Shown here: one piece after another, positions 43,749 through 53,275 of the stretch
Position numbering within the stretch: position 1 is the stretch's first letter
Layout of the letters: each line of letters opens with the position of its first letter
Assembly: GCA_902763615.1 (NCBI GenBank)
Contig: CACWSX010000004.1
Coordinates: forward strand, 40,524-104,523
From: an uncultured Prevotellaceae bacterium
GTDB taxonomy: Bacteria; Bacteroidota; Bacteroidia; Bacteroidales; Bacteroidaceae
Reading direction: 5' to 3'
DNA: 64,000 nt
The notes under the pieces: generated by a model
Database searches by the model: none
What the model was told of the DNA's origin: nothing
Seen by the model: only the letters and a program-made list of their open reading frames with translations
Program-made: the position numbers and the translations under genes

Positions 43749-46700
43749 TTAGAAGTTTACTTGTACGCCGAAATTATACACACGTGTCATAGGATAACGC
43801 ATGCCGAGGTCAAGTGTTGATGAGCCAGGTGCTTCGGGGTCGTTGCCCTTAAAGTCAGCAAATGTCAACAGATTCTGACCAGAAGCGTAGAATCTCACAT
43901 AGTTGAGTAGTGACAAGAATTTGGGCTTGTTGATGGTATATCCAATCTCCATATTCTTCAAACGCACATATTTAGAGTCGATGACCCACGCGCGTGAATC
44001 ATGGTTGTTATGAACACGGTGATCAAATGAGATACGTGGTAAGATAGCATTGGGGTTATCTTCCGTCCAAGAATTGTCAGCCACCCATTGCGCCAGTGCT
44101 GATGTGTCGGTTGAACCGAACTGGTCGCGGAAGTAGCCGTTTAGTAGACGGCTGGTATTATCGGCACCTACCCAAAGCATCGAGAAATCAAGTCCCTTCC
44201 AGTTCAGGCTGGCATTGACAGACCAGGTAATCTCTGGTTGGTCGCTATAGCCAAGGGGTTTTTGGTCGTTTTGGTCGATAACACCATCACCATTCAAGTC
44301 TACATACACGCAGTCACCATATTTTAACTCGACTTTTTGGTCGGGCATATCCACACCATATGCAGCCTTATAACGCTCTTCAGTACCGGGCTGGTAGAAT
44401 TCAAAGAGGTCATAACCGAAGCGCTGTCCTACGGGTAGCCCGGTTCGGCTCAGGTAATCATACATTGGCGGTACCTCAAGCATCTCAATCACCTTGTTGC
44501 GGGCAAAAGCAATACTAGGACTGATGCTATAGCGGAAATCACCGATCTTATCAGCCCATTTCACGGTCAGTTCATAACCGTGGTTCTTCACGCGACCCTC
44601 ATTGACATAGCTCGCAGGCAGACTGGTTACAGCAGGCAGTAGGGAGGCATTTGATACAAGAATGTCCTTACGGTCTTCCCAGAACAAATCGAGGTTTACC
44701 GTCAGACGATCATTGATGAAAGCAGCATCCAGACCGACATTGATTTTGGAAGCGGTTTCCCAGGTAACTTCCGGGTTACCGGTGGTCAATTCCTTCACAG
44801 CCTGTAGCCAGCCACCGCTCGTACCAAAGTTGGCACCTCGGTTTCTTGGGTTATTAACCATTCCACCTTGATAGAATTGCCATGCACCCGGCAGATAGAG
44901 GAAACGGGCACCATTGGTATAGTCGTTACCGACCTTACCCCAAGATCCGCGTAGTTTCAGATAGCCAATATATTTTTTTATCGGCTCCCAGAATTTCTCG
45001 CTTGATGGTATCCAGCCTATGGAGAAGGAAGGGAATGTACCGTAACGATGACCCTCGGCAAAGTTTTCCGAGCCGTTATAACCGATATTGAAGTCAATCA
45101 TGTAGCGTGTGTCATAGTCGTATGTGACACGACCTACCAATCCTACGTAGCCCTTAGGAATTGACTGATACAGACTACCGTCAGAATCCCAAGGATAGTA
45201 GGTCTTGCTCTGATTATAAAGTACGAGTGCACCCACATTGTGCTTGCCAAACTTACGTGCGTAGTTGAAACTAGCCTCGGCATACCAGTTACGGCTTCCC
45301 CACTTGCCCTCGTTGTAAGGAATCGGCCAGGTGATATTCTCCTTGCGGAGCACTTCCTTACCGTCGACGATGGTGGCCACGTATGTCACGCCTGTACCAA
45401 ATCCGTTCTGACGGTTTTTCTGGGCTGTATATTCGGTATTGTAGGAACCCTTGATCTTGAAATCCAGACCCGGTGTGATGAAACTCATGTCTAGTTTGTA
45501 CTGGAGGTCTAGGTTCAGCACATTGGTGCTCTGTTTTTGATAACCTAAATCATAATAGTTTGATAGGGCATCACGGTCGTAAGGGCCTACGATACTTTCA
45601 TCGGCCACGATATGGCGACCTTGGTCGTCAACACCGATACCGGCGTATGGCGTTGCACCCTGCAGATAGCGGAAGAGGAAACCTTCACCGCCGCCCATCG
45701 TGGTACGGTTCTGGACGCGTCCACCCAACGTGAGTGCTAACTGGCTATACTTGGAAACATCGATATCGAGGTTGGCACGATAGTTGAAACGATTATATTT
45801 AAAGGTCTCATCATCATTGTTTGAGAAGGTCTTGAAGAGTGAGTTCTGATTTAGGAAGCCTGCAGAGACGAAATACCTCATCTTTTCAGTACCACCACTC
45901 ACGTTTACATTGACTTGCTCCTGCCATGCGGCATCTTTCATCATATAGTCAATCCAGTCAGTACTGGGGAAAGTGGTTGGCATGTCGCCTGTGCGGAAAT
46001 GCTCCATAACATCCTGACTAAATCGGATACCTGTATTCAGCCCCTCAGAACCATATTTGTTATAATCAGAAATGGTGGCACTGCCAGGCCACTGGCTCAT
46101 AGGTAAGGCATCAGTGATTTTCGAGTAATTCCACATCTTTCCATAGGTATAGGAATCGGCGAAATCTACGAATTGGGAAATTTGCTGTACGGCTGCACTA
46201 GCTGAGACTGTCACCGAAGCCTTGCCAGGCGCACCGCGCTTGGTGGTGACGAGAATGACGCCGTTTGCACCTCGTACACCGAATACAGCTGTGGCTGATG
46301 CGTCCTTCAGAATGGTGATGTCAGCGATTTCATTGGGATCGAGTTGGTTGAACGGACGTTCCACACCATCGACGAGCATCAGTGGAGTGGCGTCATTCAA
46401 TGAACCTGTTCCACGTACACGGATTGTTATAGGGTCATCGGCACCAGGCATACCAGATTGCTGTACTACCGAAATTCCAGGTAATTTTCCTTGCAAAGCG
46501 TAACTTACGTCAGGCACAGGTGCCTTCAGTAGTTCATCACCGCCTACGGCAGAAACGGCACCAGTGATAGTAACTTTCTTCTGCTGACCATAGGCAATAA
46601 CCACCACTTCCTCGAGCATCTGCTTGTCCTCCTCGAGGGTGACATTGTACTTGCTCTGAGCGGAGGTGATTTTAATCTCCTTGGACAGATAACCAATGTA

Positions 46701-46961
46701 AGAGATAACCAAGGTCTGACCCGGGCTGGCGTCAAGCGAGAAGTTACCGTCGAAATCGGTGGCAACACCGTTCGTAGTACCTTTCACAACAACACTGGCA
46801 CCGATGACGGGACCCATCGCGTCGACCACAGTACCTGTGATCTTCTTCGCCTGCTGCACTTCTTGAGGAGCGTCAGCGGCATAGGCCTTAGGTGAGTAAC
46901 ACAATCCCAACAGGGAGAATGCACCCGCCAATAGCGCTGTTTTCCTAAAAGTTTTGTTCAT
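43749..46961 (-). CDS. SusC/RagA-type TonB receptor (pair 1), full length
   Basis: 1070 residues. Signal peptide (cleaved near AYAA), carboxypeptidase-regulatory-like domain (ITGTVVDAMGPVIGASVVVKG to about residue 110), a TonB-contact segment (EEVVVIAYGQQKK), plug domain with LMLVDGVERP and ITILKDASATAVFGVRG, and a C-terminal beta barrel ending VYNFGVQVNF. First gene of the PUL operon, probably followed by susD1, susC2, susD2, SGBP and GH26 in one transcript. Nothing in the protein tells the sugar; the co-located GH26 and GH5 point to beta-mannan. Confidence 0.93.
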   Translation of the reverse strand: MNKTFRKTALLAGAFSLLGLCYSPKAYAADAPQEVQQAKKITGTVVDAMGPVIGASVVVKGTTNGVATDFDGNFSLDASPGQTLVISYIGYLSKEIKITSAQSKYNVTLEEDKQMLEEVVVIAYGQQKKVTITGAVSAVGGDELLKAPVPDVSYALQGKLPGISVVQQSGMPGADDPITIRVRGTGSLNDATPLMLVDGVERPFNQLDPNEIADITILKDASATAVFGVRGANGVILVTTKRGAPGKASVTVSASAAVQQISQFVDFADSYTYGKMWNYSKITDALPMSQWPGSATISDYNKYGSEGLNTGIRFSQDVMEHFRTGDMPTTFPSTDWIDYMMKDAAWQEQVNVNVSGGTEKMRYFVSAGFLNQNSLFKTFSNNDDETFKYNRFNYRANLDIDVSKYSQLALTLGGRVQNRTTMGGGEGFLFRYLQGATPYAGIGVDDQGRHIVADESIVGPYDRDALSNYYDLGYQKQSTNVLNLDLQYKLDMSFITPGLDFKIKGSYNTEYTAQKNRQNGFGTGVTYVATIVDGKEVLRKENITWPIPYNEGKWGSRNWYAEASFNYARKFGKHNVGALVLYNQSKTYYPWDSDGSLYQSIPKGYVGLVGRVTYDYDTRYMIDFNIGYNGSENFAEGHRYGTFPSFSIGWIPSSEKFWEPIKKYIGYLKLRGSWGKVGNDYTNGARFLYLPGAWQFYQGGMVNNPRNRGANFGTSGGWLQAVKELTTGNPEVTWETASKINVGLDAAFINDRLTVNLDLFWEDRKDILVSNASLLPAVTSLPASYVNEGRVKNHGYELTVKWADKIGDFRYSISPSIAFARNKVIEMLEVPPMYDYLSRTGLPVGQRFGYDLFEFYQPGTEERYKAAYGVDMPDQKVELKYGDCVYVDLNGDGVIDQNDQKPLGYSDQPEITWSVNASLNWKGLDFSMLWVGADNTSRLLNGYFRDQFGSTDTSALAQWVADNSWTEDNPNAILPRISFDHRVHNNHDSRAWVIDSKYVRLKNMEIGYTINKPKFLSLLNYVRFYASGQNLLTFADFKGNDPEAPGSSTLDLGMRYPMTRVYNFGVQVNF

Positions 46962-47012
46962 ACTTAAGTTATTATTATGTTAGAATGTAGTTCTTAGTTA
47001 GAATACACGCTG

Positions 47013-47020
47013 CAAAGTTA
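47013..47020 (-). promoter_or_regulatory. -7 element of the PUL operon
   Basis: TAACTTTG on the minus strand, 51 bases before the susC start. No -33 TTTG at standard spacing, as expected for a promoter driven by a PUL activator. Confidence 0.5.
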
Positions 47021-47098
47021 CGCTAAAAGGACGAGATGGATATAACATTATATGATTATTACTGATACTATTTTGCTTTTTTTGACTTTCTTGTGTCT

Positions 47099-47173
47099 AA
47101 AAAGTACAAAAATAGTGTTAAAAGGTTGAATAAGTGTAAAAAGTACACAGGCGTAAACTGCATACTTTTTACA
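47099..47173. repeat. Three AAAAAGTACA-type words before susC
   Basis: AAAAAGTACA at 47099-47108 and 47137-47146 (38 bases apart) and the inverted TACTTTTTACA at about 47163-47173. They lie 80-150 bases upstream of the PUL -7 element, where an activator would bind. Otherwise this 232-base gap holds only the promoter. Confidence 0.35.
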
Positions 47174-47193
47174 ATGATTGTCAGAGGTACACT

Positions 47194-48225
47194 TTATTGG
47201 TTTAGAATATTTTCGAGCGTATCGATTTCTTCATCAGTCGTGGCCCAACTGGTGACAAAACGACAGATGGTATGATAATGGTCTGTCTGGCCGAAATGGG
47301 TGAATGCGACTTTCTGGCCAAGACGCTCAGCCTGTTCGTTATTGATGATGACAAACTGCTGGTTGGTTGGTGAGTCGACAAGGAACTTAAAGCCTTTTCT
47401 GGTGAAGATTTCCTTCATCCGCATGGCCATTTTAATGGCATGCTCAGAGAGCTTGAAATATAGGTCGTCGGTAAACAGAGCCTCGAACTGCAAGCCGATG
47501 AGCGCACCTTTAGCAATCACGGCACCGTGCTGTTTCTGGATGGAGAAGAAGTGTTTGTGGGCCTTGCGGTTTGTAAAGACCACAGCTTCGCCACAGAGGG
47601 CACCGATTTTCGTACCGCCGATATAAAAAACGTCGCAATGACGAGCCAGAGAAGGTAGGGTGATGTCATTGTCAGCTGCCATCAGACCATAGCCCAGACG
47701 GGCACCGTCGATGTAAAGGGGAATCTCATAGCTTTGACAGACCTGGTAGATGTCATTCAATTCCTTGGCACTGTAGAGCGTGCCGAACTCGGTGGGAAAG
47801 GTGATATAGACGAGTCCTGGGTGTACGGCATGGTCCTTGTTGCCGTCGTGCATATAATCGTCGAGATATTTGTCGAGTACTTTTGCCTCCAGTTTGCCAT
47901 CAGTGTCTGGCAATGTGATGATCTTATGTTCCGTGAACTCCACAGCACCGGCCTCGTGGACGTTGATATGACCGCTACCCACACAGATAACGCCCTCGTA
48001 CTGATAGAGCATCGAGTCGATGGTCGTAGCATTGGTCTGAGTGCCACCCGTGAGGAAAAAGATTTGGGCATCGGGCAGACCACAAGCCTTGCGGATAAGG
48101 GCTTTAGCCCGCTCTGAGAACTCGTCAAAACCATAGGGCGTAGGTTTTGCGTCGTTAAACCTGACGAGGTTGTCAATCACCTGCTGACAGGCACCGTTGT
48201 TATAGTCACATTCGAATGAGATCAT
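47194..48225 (-). CDS. Low-specificity L-threonine aldolase
   Basis: PLP enzyme splitting threonine or allo-threonine to glycine and acetaldehyde. The PLP lysine lies in FYIGGTKIGALCGEA, the cofactor-binding Asp in LYIDGARLGYGLM, and the N-terminal SFECDYNNGACQQV fits the family. 343 residues. It follows argF' by two bases, so it is transcribed with the arginine/proline genes. Confidence 0.9.
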   Translation of the reverse strand: MISFECDYNNGACQQVIDNLVRFNDAKPTPYGFDEFSERAKALIRKACGLPDAQIFFLTGGTQTNATTIDSMLYQYEGVICVGSGHINVHEAGAVEFTEHKIITLPDTDGKLEAKVLDKYLDDYMHDGNKDHAVHPGLVYITFPTEFGTLYSAKELNDIYQVCQSYEIPLYIDGARLGYGLMAADNDITLPSLARHCDVFYIGGTKIGALCGEAVVFTNRKAHKHFFSIQKQHGAVIAKGALIGLQFEALFTDDLYFKLSEHAIKMAMRMKEIFTRKGFKFLVDSPTNQQFVIINNEQAERLGQKVAFTHFGQTDHYHTICRFVTSWATTDEEIDTLENILNQ

Positions 48226-48227
48226 GC

Positions 48228-49196
48228 TTATAAGGCTTCAAGCATACGTTTGATGACAACAGAACAGCTTATTTCGCGGTTAGCTGCCTCGGGGATGACA
48301 AGGCTATTAGGGCTCTCGATGACATCGTCGGTCACAATGAGGTTACGGCGCACGGGCAGGCAGTGCATGAACTTACCGTTGTTGGTCCATGACATGTGCT
48401 CGGTGTCGACCGTCCATGACATATCCTTAGAAGTAATCTTACCATAGTCGGCGGGATTGGTCACGCCCGGGTTACTCCAGTTCTTGGCATAGATGAAATC
48501 TGCCCCCTCGAAGGCTTTCTTCTGGTCGTACTCCACGACGGCATTGCCCACGAACTGTGGGTCGAGCTCATAGCCCTCAGGGTGGGTAATGACGAGATCC
48601 ACATCGGGAGCGGCATTCATCCATTGGGCAAAACTGTTGGGAACGGCCTGCGGTAAGGCACGGCAATGGGGTGCCCATGTCAGGACGACTTTCGGGCGCT
48701 CGACCACTTTGTGCTCCTCAATGGTGATGAGGTCGGCGAAGGCTTGCAGCGGATGAACGGTGGCTGTTTCCATGGCGAAGACGGGACGGCCACTATATTT
48801 GATAAACTGCTGCAGAACGGTCTCGGCATAGTCGTATTCACGGTTGGTGAGACCGGCAAAGCTGCGGACGCCGATAAGGTCGCAGTAACACCCCATCACG
48901 GGGATGGCCTCAAGCAGATGTTCACTCTTGTCGCCATCCATGATGACACCGCGTTCAGTTTCGAGTTTCCAGGCACCTGCATTTACGTCGAGCACGATGA
49001 CATTCATGCCGAGGTTCATGGCTGCCTTTTGGGTCGAAAGACGGGTGCGTAGGCTGTTATTAAAGAAAATCATCATCAGGGTTTTGTTCTTTCCCAAATG
49101 CTGATACTTGTAACGATCGTTCTTAATCTCAAAAGCTTCAGCCATCGCCTTATCCAGCGGGCCGATATCGGAAACATTAATAAAACTTTTCATCAT
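48228..49196 (-). CDS. argF': N-succinylornithine carbamoyltransferase
   Basis: Transfers carbamoyl to N-acylornithine in the acylated arginine route of Bacteroidetes. The carbamoyl-phosphate motif is FFNNSLRTRLSTQKA, not STRT as in classical ArgF, and HCLPVRRN closes the site. In the loop that sets acyl specificity the sequence is DGDKSEHLLEAIPVMG: Ser where I recall Bacteroides fragilis has Pro90 and the acetyl-specific Xanthomonas enzyme has Glu92. Absence of Glu argues for succinylornithine. Two ATG codons (49196, 49193) are possible. It is 18 bases after proA. Confidence 0.9.
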   Translation of the reverse strand: MMKSFINVSDIGPLDKAMAEAFEIKNDRYKYQHLGKNKTLMMIFFNNSLRTRLSTQKAAMNLGMNVIVLDVNAGAWKLETERGVIMDGDKSEHLLEAIPVMGCYCDLIGVRSFAGLTNREYDYAETVLQQFIKYSGRPVFAMETATVHPLQAFADLITIEEHKVVERPKVVLTWAPHCRALPQAVPNSFAQWMNAAPDVDLVITHPEGYELDPQFVGNAVVEYDQKKAFEGADFIYAKNWSNPGVTNPADYGKITSKDMSWTVDTEHMSWTNNGKFMHCLPVRRNLIVTDDVIESPNSLVIPEAANREISCSVVIKRMLEAL

Positions 49197-49214
49197 ATCA
49201 ATATTAATTATCTA

Positions 49215-50456
49215 TTATGGACGTGTTTGTCCTTCACCTTCAATGAGCCATTTATAGGTGCAGATCTCTTCGAGAGCCATAGGTCCGCGTGGGCCAAGCT
49301 TCTGGGTAGAGATGCCAATCTCAGCACCAAGACCGAACTGAGCACCGTCGGTAAATGATGTAGGGGCATTCCAATAGACACAGGCCGCATCAATATGCAT
49401 CTGGAATTTGCGGGCTGTGGTTTCGTTCATCGTGATGATCGACTCACTGTGTCCGGAACCATTCTCATCGATGTGGGCAAGGGCCTCCTCCAAAGAGTCG
49501 ACAGTCTTGATGGCAAGTTTATAATCCATGAACTCCGTGCCGAAACTGTCTGCTGTAGCATGCTCCAGATAGGGATATTTGCCATTGAGGGCAGCATAGG
49601 CGCGATTGTCGGCATAGATGATGACGTTTTTTTCTGCCATAGGAGCGACAAGAGGCCCTAGATCATCAAGACGATCTTGGTGGACTATAAGACAATCTAG
49701 CGCATTGCAGACTGACACGCGGCGTGTCTTGGCATTATTGATGATGGCACGACCCATTTCCAAATCACCCTCTTTATCGAAATAAGTATTCACTACGCCG
49801 GCACCCGTCTCGATGACCGGGATGCGGGCCGTATCACGGACAAAGTCGATGAGCTTGCGGCCTCCACGGGGAATGCAGAGGTCCACGTATCCAATGGCGT
49901 TGAGCATCTCGCCTGTGGCCTCATGGGTAGCAGGCAGTAGGGCAACGACATCCTTCGATACTCCATATTTCTCCAGAATCTCATGAATCAGGGCAACCTC
50001 CTCACGGTTGGAACAGTCGGCATCCTTGCCGCCTTTCAGTACACAGGCGTTGCCACTCTTGAAACAGAGTGAGAAGACATCGAAGGTAACGTTGGGACGA
50101 GCCTCGTAGATCATACCGATGACACCGAAGGGCACACTGACACGACAGAGTCGCAGACCATTAGGCAGTGTCTTCTGTTTGGTGATATGTCCTAAAGGTG
50201 AAGGTAATGTTGCGACATTGCGCATATCGGCAGCGATACCTTCCAATCGGCTCTCTGTCAATTGAAGACGATCGTAAAGGGGACTTGATGGATCCATCTT
50301 CGCCAGGTCTTCATGATTCGCCTTGAGGATACGCTCCTTGTCGTTAAGGATGGCATCAGCCACGGCCAAAAGAATCTCATTCCGCTGTACGTCGCTCAGC
50401 AGGGCCAATGTCTTGCTCGCCCGCTTTACGCTTTCAAATGTCTCTTTCAGTTGCAT
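49215..50456 (-). CDS. proA: Glutamate-5-semialdehyde dehydrogenase
   Basis: Second step of proline synthesis, reducing gamma-glutamyl phosphate with NADPH. The catalytic cysteine is in [29 protein letters not shown] and GGKDADCSN are family blocks. 413 residues, normal. The ATG at 50456 overlaps the proB stop by ten bases. Confidence 0.94.
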   Translation of the reverse strand: MQLKETFESVKRASKTLALLSDVQRNEILLAVADAILNDKERILKANHEDLAKMDPSSPLYDRLQLTESRLEGIAADMRNVATLPSPLGHITKQKTLPNGLRLCRVSVPFGVIGMIYEARPNVTFDVFSLCFKSGNACVLKGGKDADCSNREEVALIHEILEKYGVSKDVVALLPATHEATGEMLNAIGYVDLCIPRGGRKLIDFVRDTARIPVIETGAGVVNTYFDKEGDLEMGRAIINNAKTRRVSVCNALDCLIVHQDRLDDLGPLVAPMAEKNVIIYADNRAYAALNGKYPYLEHATADSFGTEFMDYKLAIKTVDSLEEALAHIDENGSGHSESIITMNETTARKFQMHIDAACVYWNAPTSFTDGAQFGLGAEIGISTQKLGPRGPMALEEICTYKWLIEGEGQTRP

Positions 50457-51220
50457 GATAGGAATTCTGTATGTGGGGTTTTATCTTTATGCTCTATTAA
50501 ATCGATAAGGATGTTCTCGCGTTCACCATTGGCGATGATGACGCGGATGCCGGCCTGGGAGACCTTGCTGGCAGTGGTGTACTTGGAGTGCATGCCACCA
50601 CGACCAAAAGCGCTCTTTTCGGGTTGGATGTATTCAGAAAGGTCACGTCCAGGGGCAACTTCCCGGATTAGTTCTGCTGCAGGGTCGTCAGGATGGGTGG
50701 TGAAAATGCCATCAATATTTGAAAGCAGAATGAGTGTGTCGGCCTGCATCATTTGTGCGATAAGGCCTGAAAGTTCGTCATTATCTGTGAACATTAGCTC
50801 GGTGACTGAAACAGTGTCATTCTCATTGACAATGGGTAGAACGTTGTTCTCCAGCATTACTGTCATACATGCCTGTTGGTTGCGGTATTGCTCGCCGGGT
50901 TCGAAGTTCTCCTTCATGGTCAGTACCTGTCCGACGTGGATACCAAATTCGCGGAAAAGGTCGTAGTAGAGTCCCACAAGTTTCACCTGCCCCACGGCAG
51001 AGAACAGCTGTCGCTGCTCTACGGAGTCGAGAGAGTGGTCGACAATCAGTTCCCGTCGTCCACAAGCTACGGCTCCAGAGGAGACGAGGATTACCTCAAT
51101 GTCTTGCTTACGGAGCCAAGCTACCTGATCTACCAGCGCCGACATACGGGTGACATCGAGTTTGCCGTCCTGACGTGTCAGTACATTCGAGCCAATCTTA
51201 ATTACTATTCTTTTTTTCAT
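50447..51220 (-). CDS. proB: Glutamate 5-kinase without PUA domain
   Basis: First step of proline synthesis. Amino-acid kinase fold with [10 protein letters not shown] at the N-terminus, [21 protein letters not shown] and [13 protein letters not shown]. At 257 residues it lacks the C-terminal PUA domain of E. coli ProB (367 residues); this short form is found in several phyla. Feedback inhibition by proline is a property of the kinase domain and may remain. Confidence 0.94.
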   Translation of the reverse strand: MKKRIVIKIGSNVLTRQDGKLDVTRMSALVDQVAWLRKQDIEVILVSSGAVACGRRELIVDHSLDSVEQRQLFSAVGQVKLVGLYYDLFREFGIHVGQVLTMKENFEPGEQYRNQQACMTVMLENNVLPIVNENDTVSVTELMFTDNDELSGLIAQMMQADTLILLSNIDGIFTTHPDDPAAELIREVAPGRDLSEYIQPEKSAFGRGGMHSKYTTASKVSQAGIRVIIANGERENILIDLIEHKDKTPHTEFLSCN

Positions 51221-51231
51221 TTCTCTATCCT

Positions 51232-51594
51232 CTATATCAATGCTACATCTTTGATGTGATTGATTGACGGTTCCGATCCTATTGTGCCAACGATGCTGAT
51301 GATATCGAAGCGCACCTCGCTGTTGATACGGCGGAACTTGACATAATGGTTGATGGCCTGCTGGAGACTCTGCATTTTCTTGTAGTCGATAGCGTCCTCT
51401 GGTTCGCCAAATACCCGGTTGCGGCGTGTCTTTACTTCTACAAACACAATGGTCCCCGTTTCATCTTTGGCGATGATGTCAATGTCCCGATGTCCTGACT
51501 TCCAGTCACGTTCAATGATGGTGTAGTCTTTTCCTTGCAGATAGGCTACTGCCAGGTCCTCGCCCCACTTGCCCAGTTCGTTATGCGCCGCCAT
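51232..51594 (-). CDS. YraN/UPF0102 family nuclease-like protein
   Basis: 120 residues with the PD-(D/E)xK-type core: GHRDIDIIAKDETGTIVFVEVKTR, where the DxD and ExK residues match the family's predicted metal site. N-terminal GKWGEDLAVAYLQGKDY is the typical opening. Function unproven; Holliday-junction-resolvase-like folds are suspected for the family. It sits between proB and the acyl-CoA ligase. Confidence 0.88.
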   Translation of the reverse strand: MAAHNELGKWGEDLAVAYLQGKDYTIIERDWKSGHRDIDIIAKDETGTIVFVEVKTRRNRVFGEPEDAIDYKKMQSLQQAINHYVKFRRINSEVRFDIISIVGTIGSEPSINHIKDVALI

Positions 51595-51596
51595 AT

Positions 51597-53264
51597 TTAC
51601 TTCTCAGCGTCCTTCTTGCGGATTTCCACACGACGGATCTTACCGGAAATGGTTTTTGGCAGTTCGTCGACGAACTCTACGATACGTGGGTATTTGTAGG
51701 GTGCCGTCTCTTTCTTTACATGCTGCTGCAGCTCTTTAATAAGATCCTCACCAGCCTTATCCTTCCATTCCTTGCCGAGTACGACGGTCGCCTTGACTAC
51801 CATACCACGGATATCGTCGGGTACACCGGTGATGGCGCACTCTACTACAGCGGGGTGCGTCATAAGGGCGCTCTCCACCTCGAATGGGCCAATGCGGTAG
51901 CCGGAACTCTTGATTACATCGTCGATACGACCCTCAAACCAGTAGTAGCCGTCCTCATCGCGCCACGCCATGTCGCCTGTATGATAGAGACCGTCGTGCC
52001 AGGCCTCACGGGTGAGTTCCTCGTCACGATAGTAATATTTAAAGAGACCAATTGGCTTACGGTCGCCTACACGAACAACAATCTCGCCCTTCTCACCATC
52101 CTCACATGGGGTACCGTCTGCACGGATGAGGTCGATGTTGTATTGGGCATTGGGGATACCCATAGAACCCGGCTTCGGCGTCATCCAGGGGAAGGTGCCA
52201 AGTGTCATGGTGGTTTCCGTTTGTCCGAAACCTTCCATCATCCTGATACCCGTCTTCTCAAAGAACTTATCGAAGACGGCAGGGTTGAGGGCTTCACCAG
52301 CAGTGGTGCAGTATTCGAGACTCGACAGATCGTATTTCGAAAGGTCTTCGCGAATCATAAAGCGGTAGATGGTGGGTGGGGCGCAAAACGAGGTGACATG
52401 ATATTTCTCCATCTGTCGGAGGAGGGTGTCGGCATTGAACTTCTCATGGTCGAATACGAACACCGTTGCACCGGCAAACCACTGACCATAAAATTTTCCC
52501 CATACGGCCTTTCCCCAGCCGGTATCGGCTACCGTCAGGTGAAGGGAACCCTCATGGAGATTATGCCAAAAGACACCCGTAGACAGATGGCCCATGGCAT
52601 AGAGGTAATCATGGGCGACCATCTTAGGCTCACCGCTGGTGCCTGAGGTGAAGTACATCAACATGGTATCATCGTTTTCATTGACGAAGGCCGGACGTAC
52701 GAACTTCGGAGCATGCAGCCACTCACTCTGCCAGTCGCGGAAGCCCTCTGGGATGGGCTTGCCATGATCGGTGATGGCGATATACTGTTTTACCGTGGGA
52801 CTCTCAGACATGGCCAACTGTATCTGGCTGACAACATAGGGATCATCTACGCAGATGATGGCTTTGACTGAGGCGCGGGTATTACGATATACGATATCAT
52901 GCTTCGTCAGCATGTGGGTAGCAGGAATCACGATGGCACCGATTTTACAGAGGGCGAGCATTACCACCCACCACTCGTAGCGGCGCTTCAGAATGAGCAT
53001 CACGGGATCATTCTTGCCGATGCCTAATGACATCAGGTAACTGGCGGCCTGATCTGTCTGTTCCTTCAGTTGTCCATAGGTGGTACGAATCTCTTCACCC
53101 TGATCGTTGGTCCAGAGGATGGCAAGCTTCTCAGGTGCCTCCTCAGCCCACGCGTCCATCACATCGTAGGCGAAATTGAAATTCTCAGGAATGATGAACT
53201 CCAGATTCTTATTGTAATCTTCTACAGACGTGAACTTCGTCTGTTTCAAAAATCTTTCTATCAT
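51597..53264 (-). CDS. Acyl-CoA synthetase, AMP-forming
   Basis: 555 residues, ANL superfamily. YFTSGTSGEPKMVAH is the ATP loop, GFGQTETT and GDMAWRDEDGYYWFEGR follow, and the acetylatable lysine lies in ISGKIRRVEIRK at the C-terminus. Chain-length preference is probably acetate to medium chain; it resembles the medium-chain/acetyl group rather than FadD. It is paired with an XRE-cupin regulator 11 bases upstream, a constant association in Bacteroidetes as far as I recall, suggesting control by a small carboxylate or CoA ester. Confidence 0.88.
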   Translation of the reverse strand: MIERFLKQTKFTSVEDYNKNLEFIIPENFNFAYDVMDAWAEEAPEKLAILWTNDQGEEIRTTYGQLKEQTDQAASYLMSLGIGKNDPVMLILKRRYEWWVVMLALCKIGAIVIPATHMLTKHDIVYRNTRASVKAIICVDDPYVVSQIQLAMSESPTVKQYIAITDHGKPIPEGFRDWQSEWLHAPKFVRPAFVNENDDTMLMYFTSGTSGEPKMVAHDYLYAMGHLSTGVFWHNLHEGSLHLTVADTGWGKAVWGKFYGQWFAGATVFVFDHEKFNADTLLRQMEKYHVTSFCAPPTIYRFMIREDLSKYDLSSLEYCTTAGEALNPAVFDKFFEKTGIRMMEGFGQTETTMTLGTFPWMTPKPGSMGIPNAQYNIDLIRADGTPCEDGEKGEIVVRVGDRKPIGLFKYYYRDEELTREAWHDGLYHTGDMAWRDEDGYYWFEGRIDDVIKSSGYRIGPFEVESALMTHPAVVECAITGVPDDIRGMVVKATVVLGKEWKDKAGEDLIKELQQHVKKETAPYKYPRIVEFVDELPKTISGKIRRVEIRKKDAEK

Positions 53265-53275
53265 GTTAGTCTAGT

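Noticed and set aside
46544-46768. Short minus-strand frame inside susC1
   Set aside because: A second frame of the same strand within a complete SusC; no start signal.
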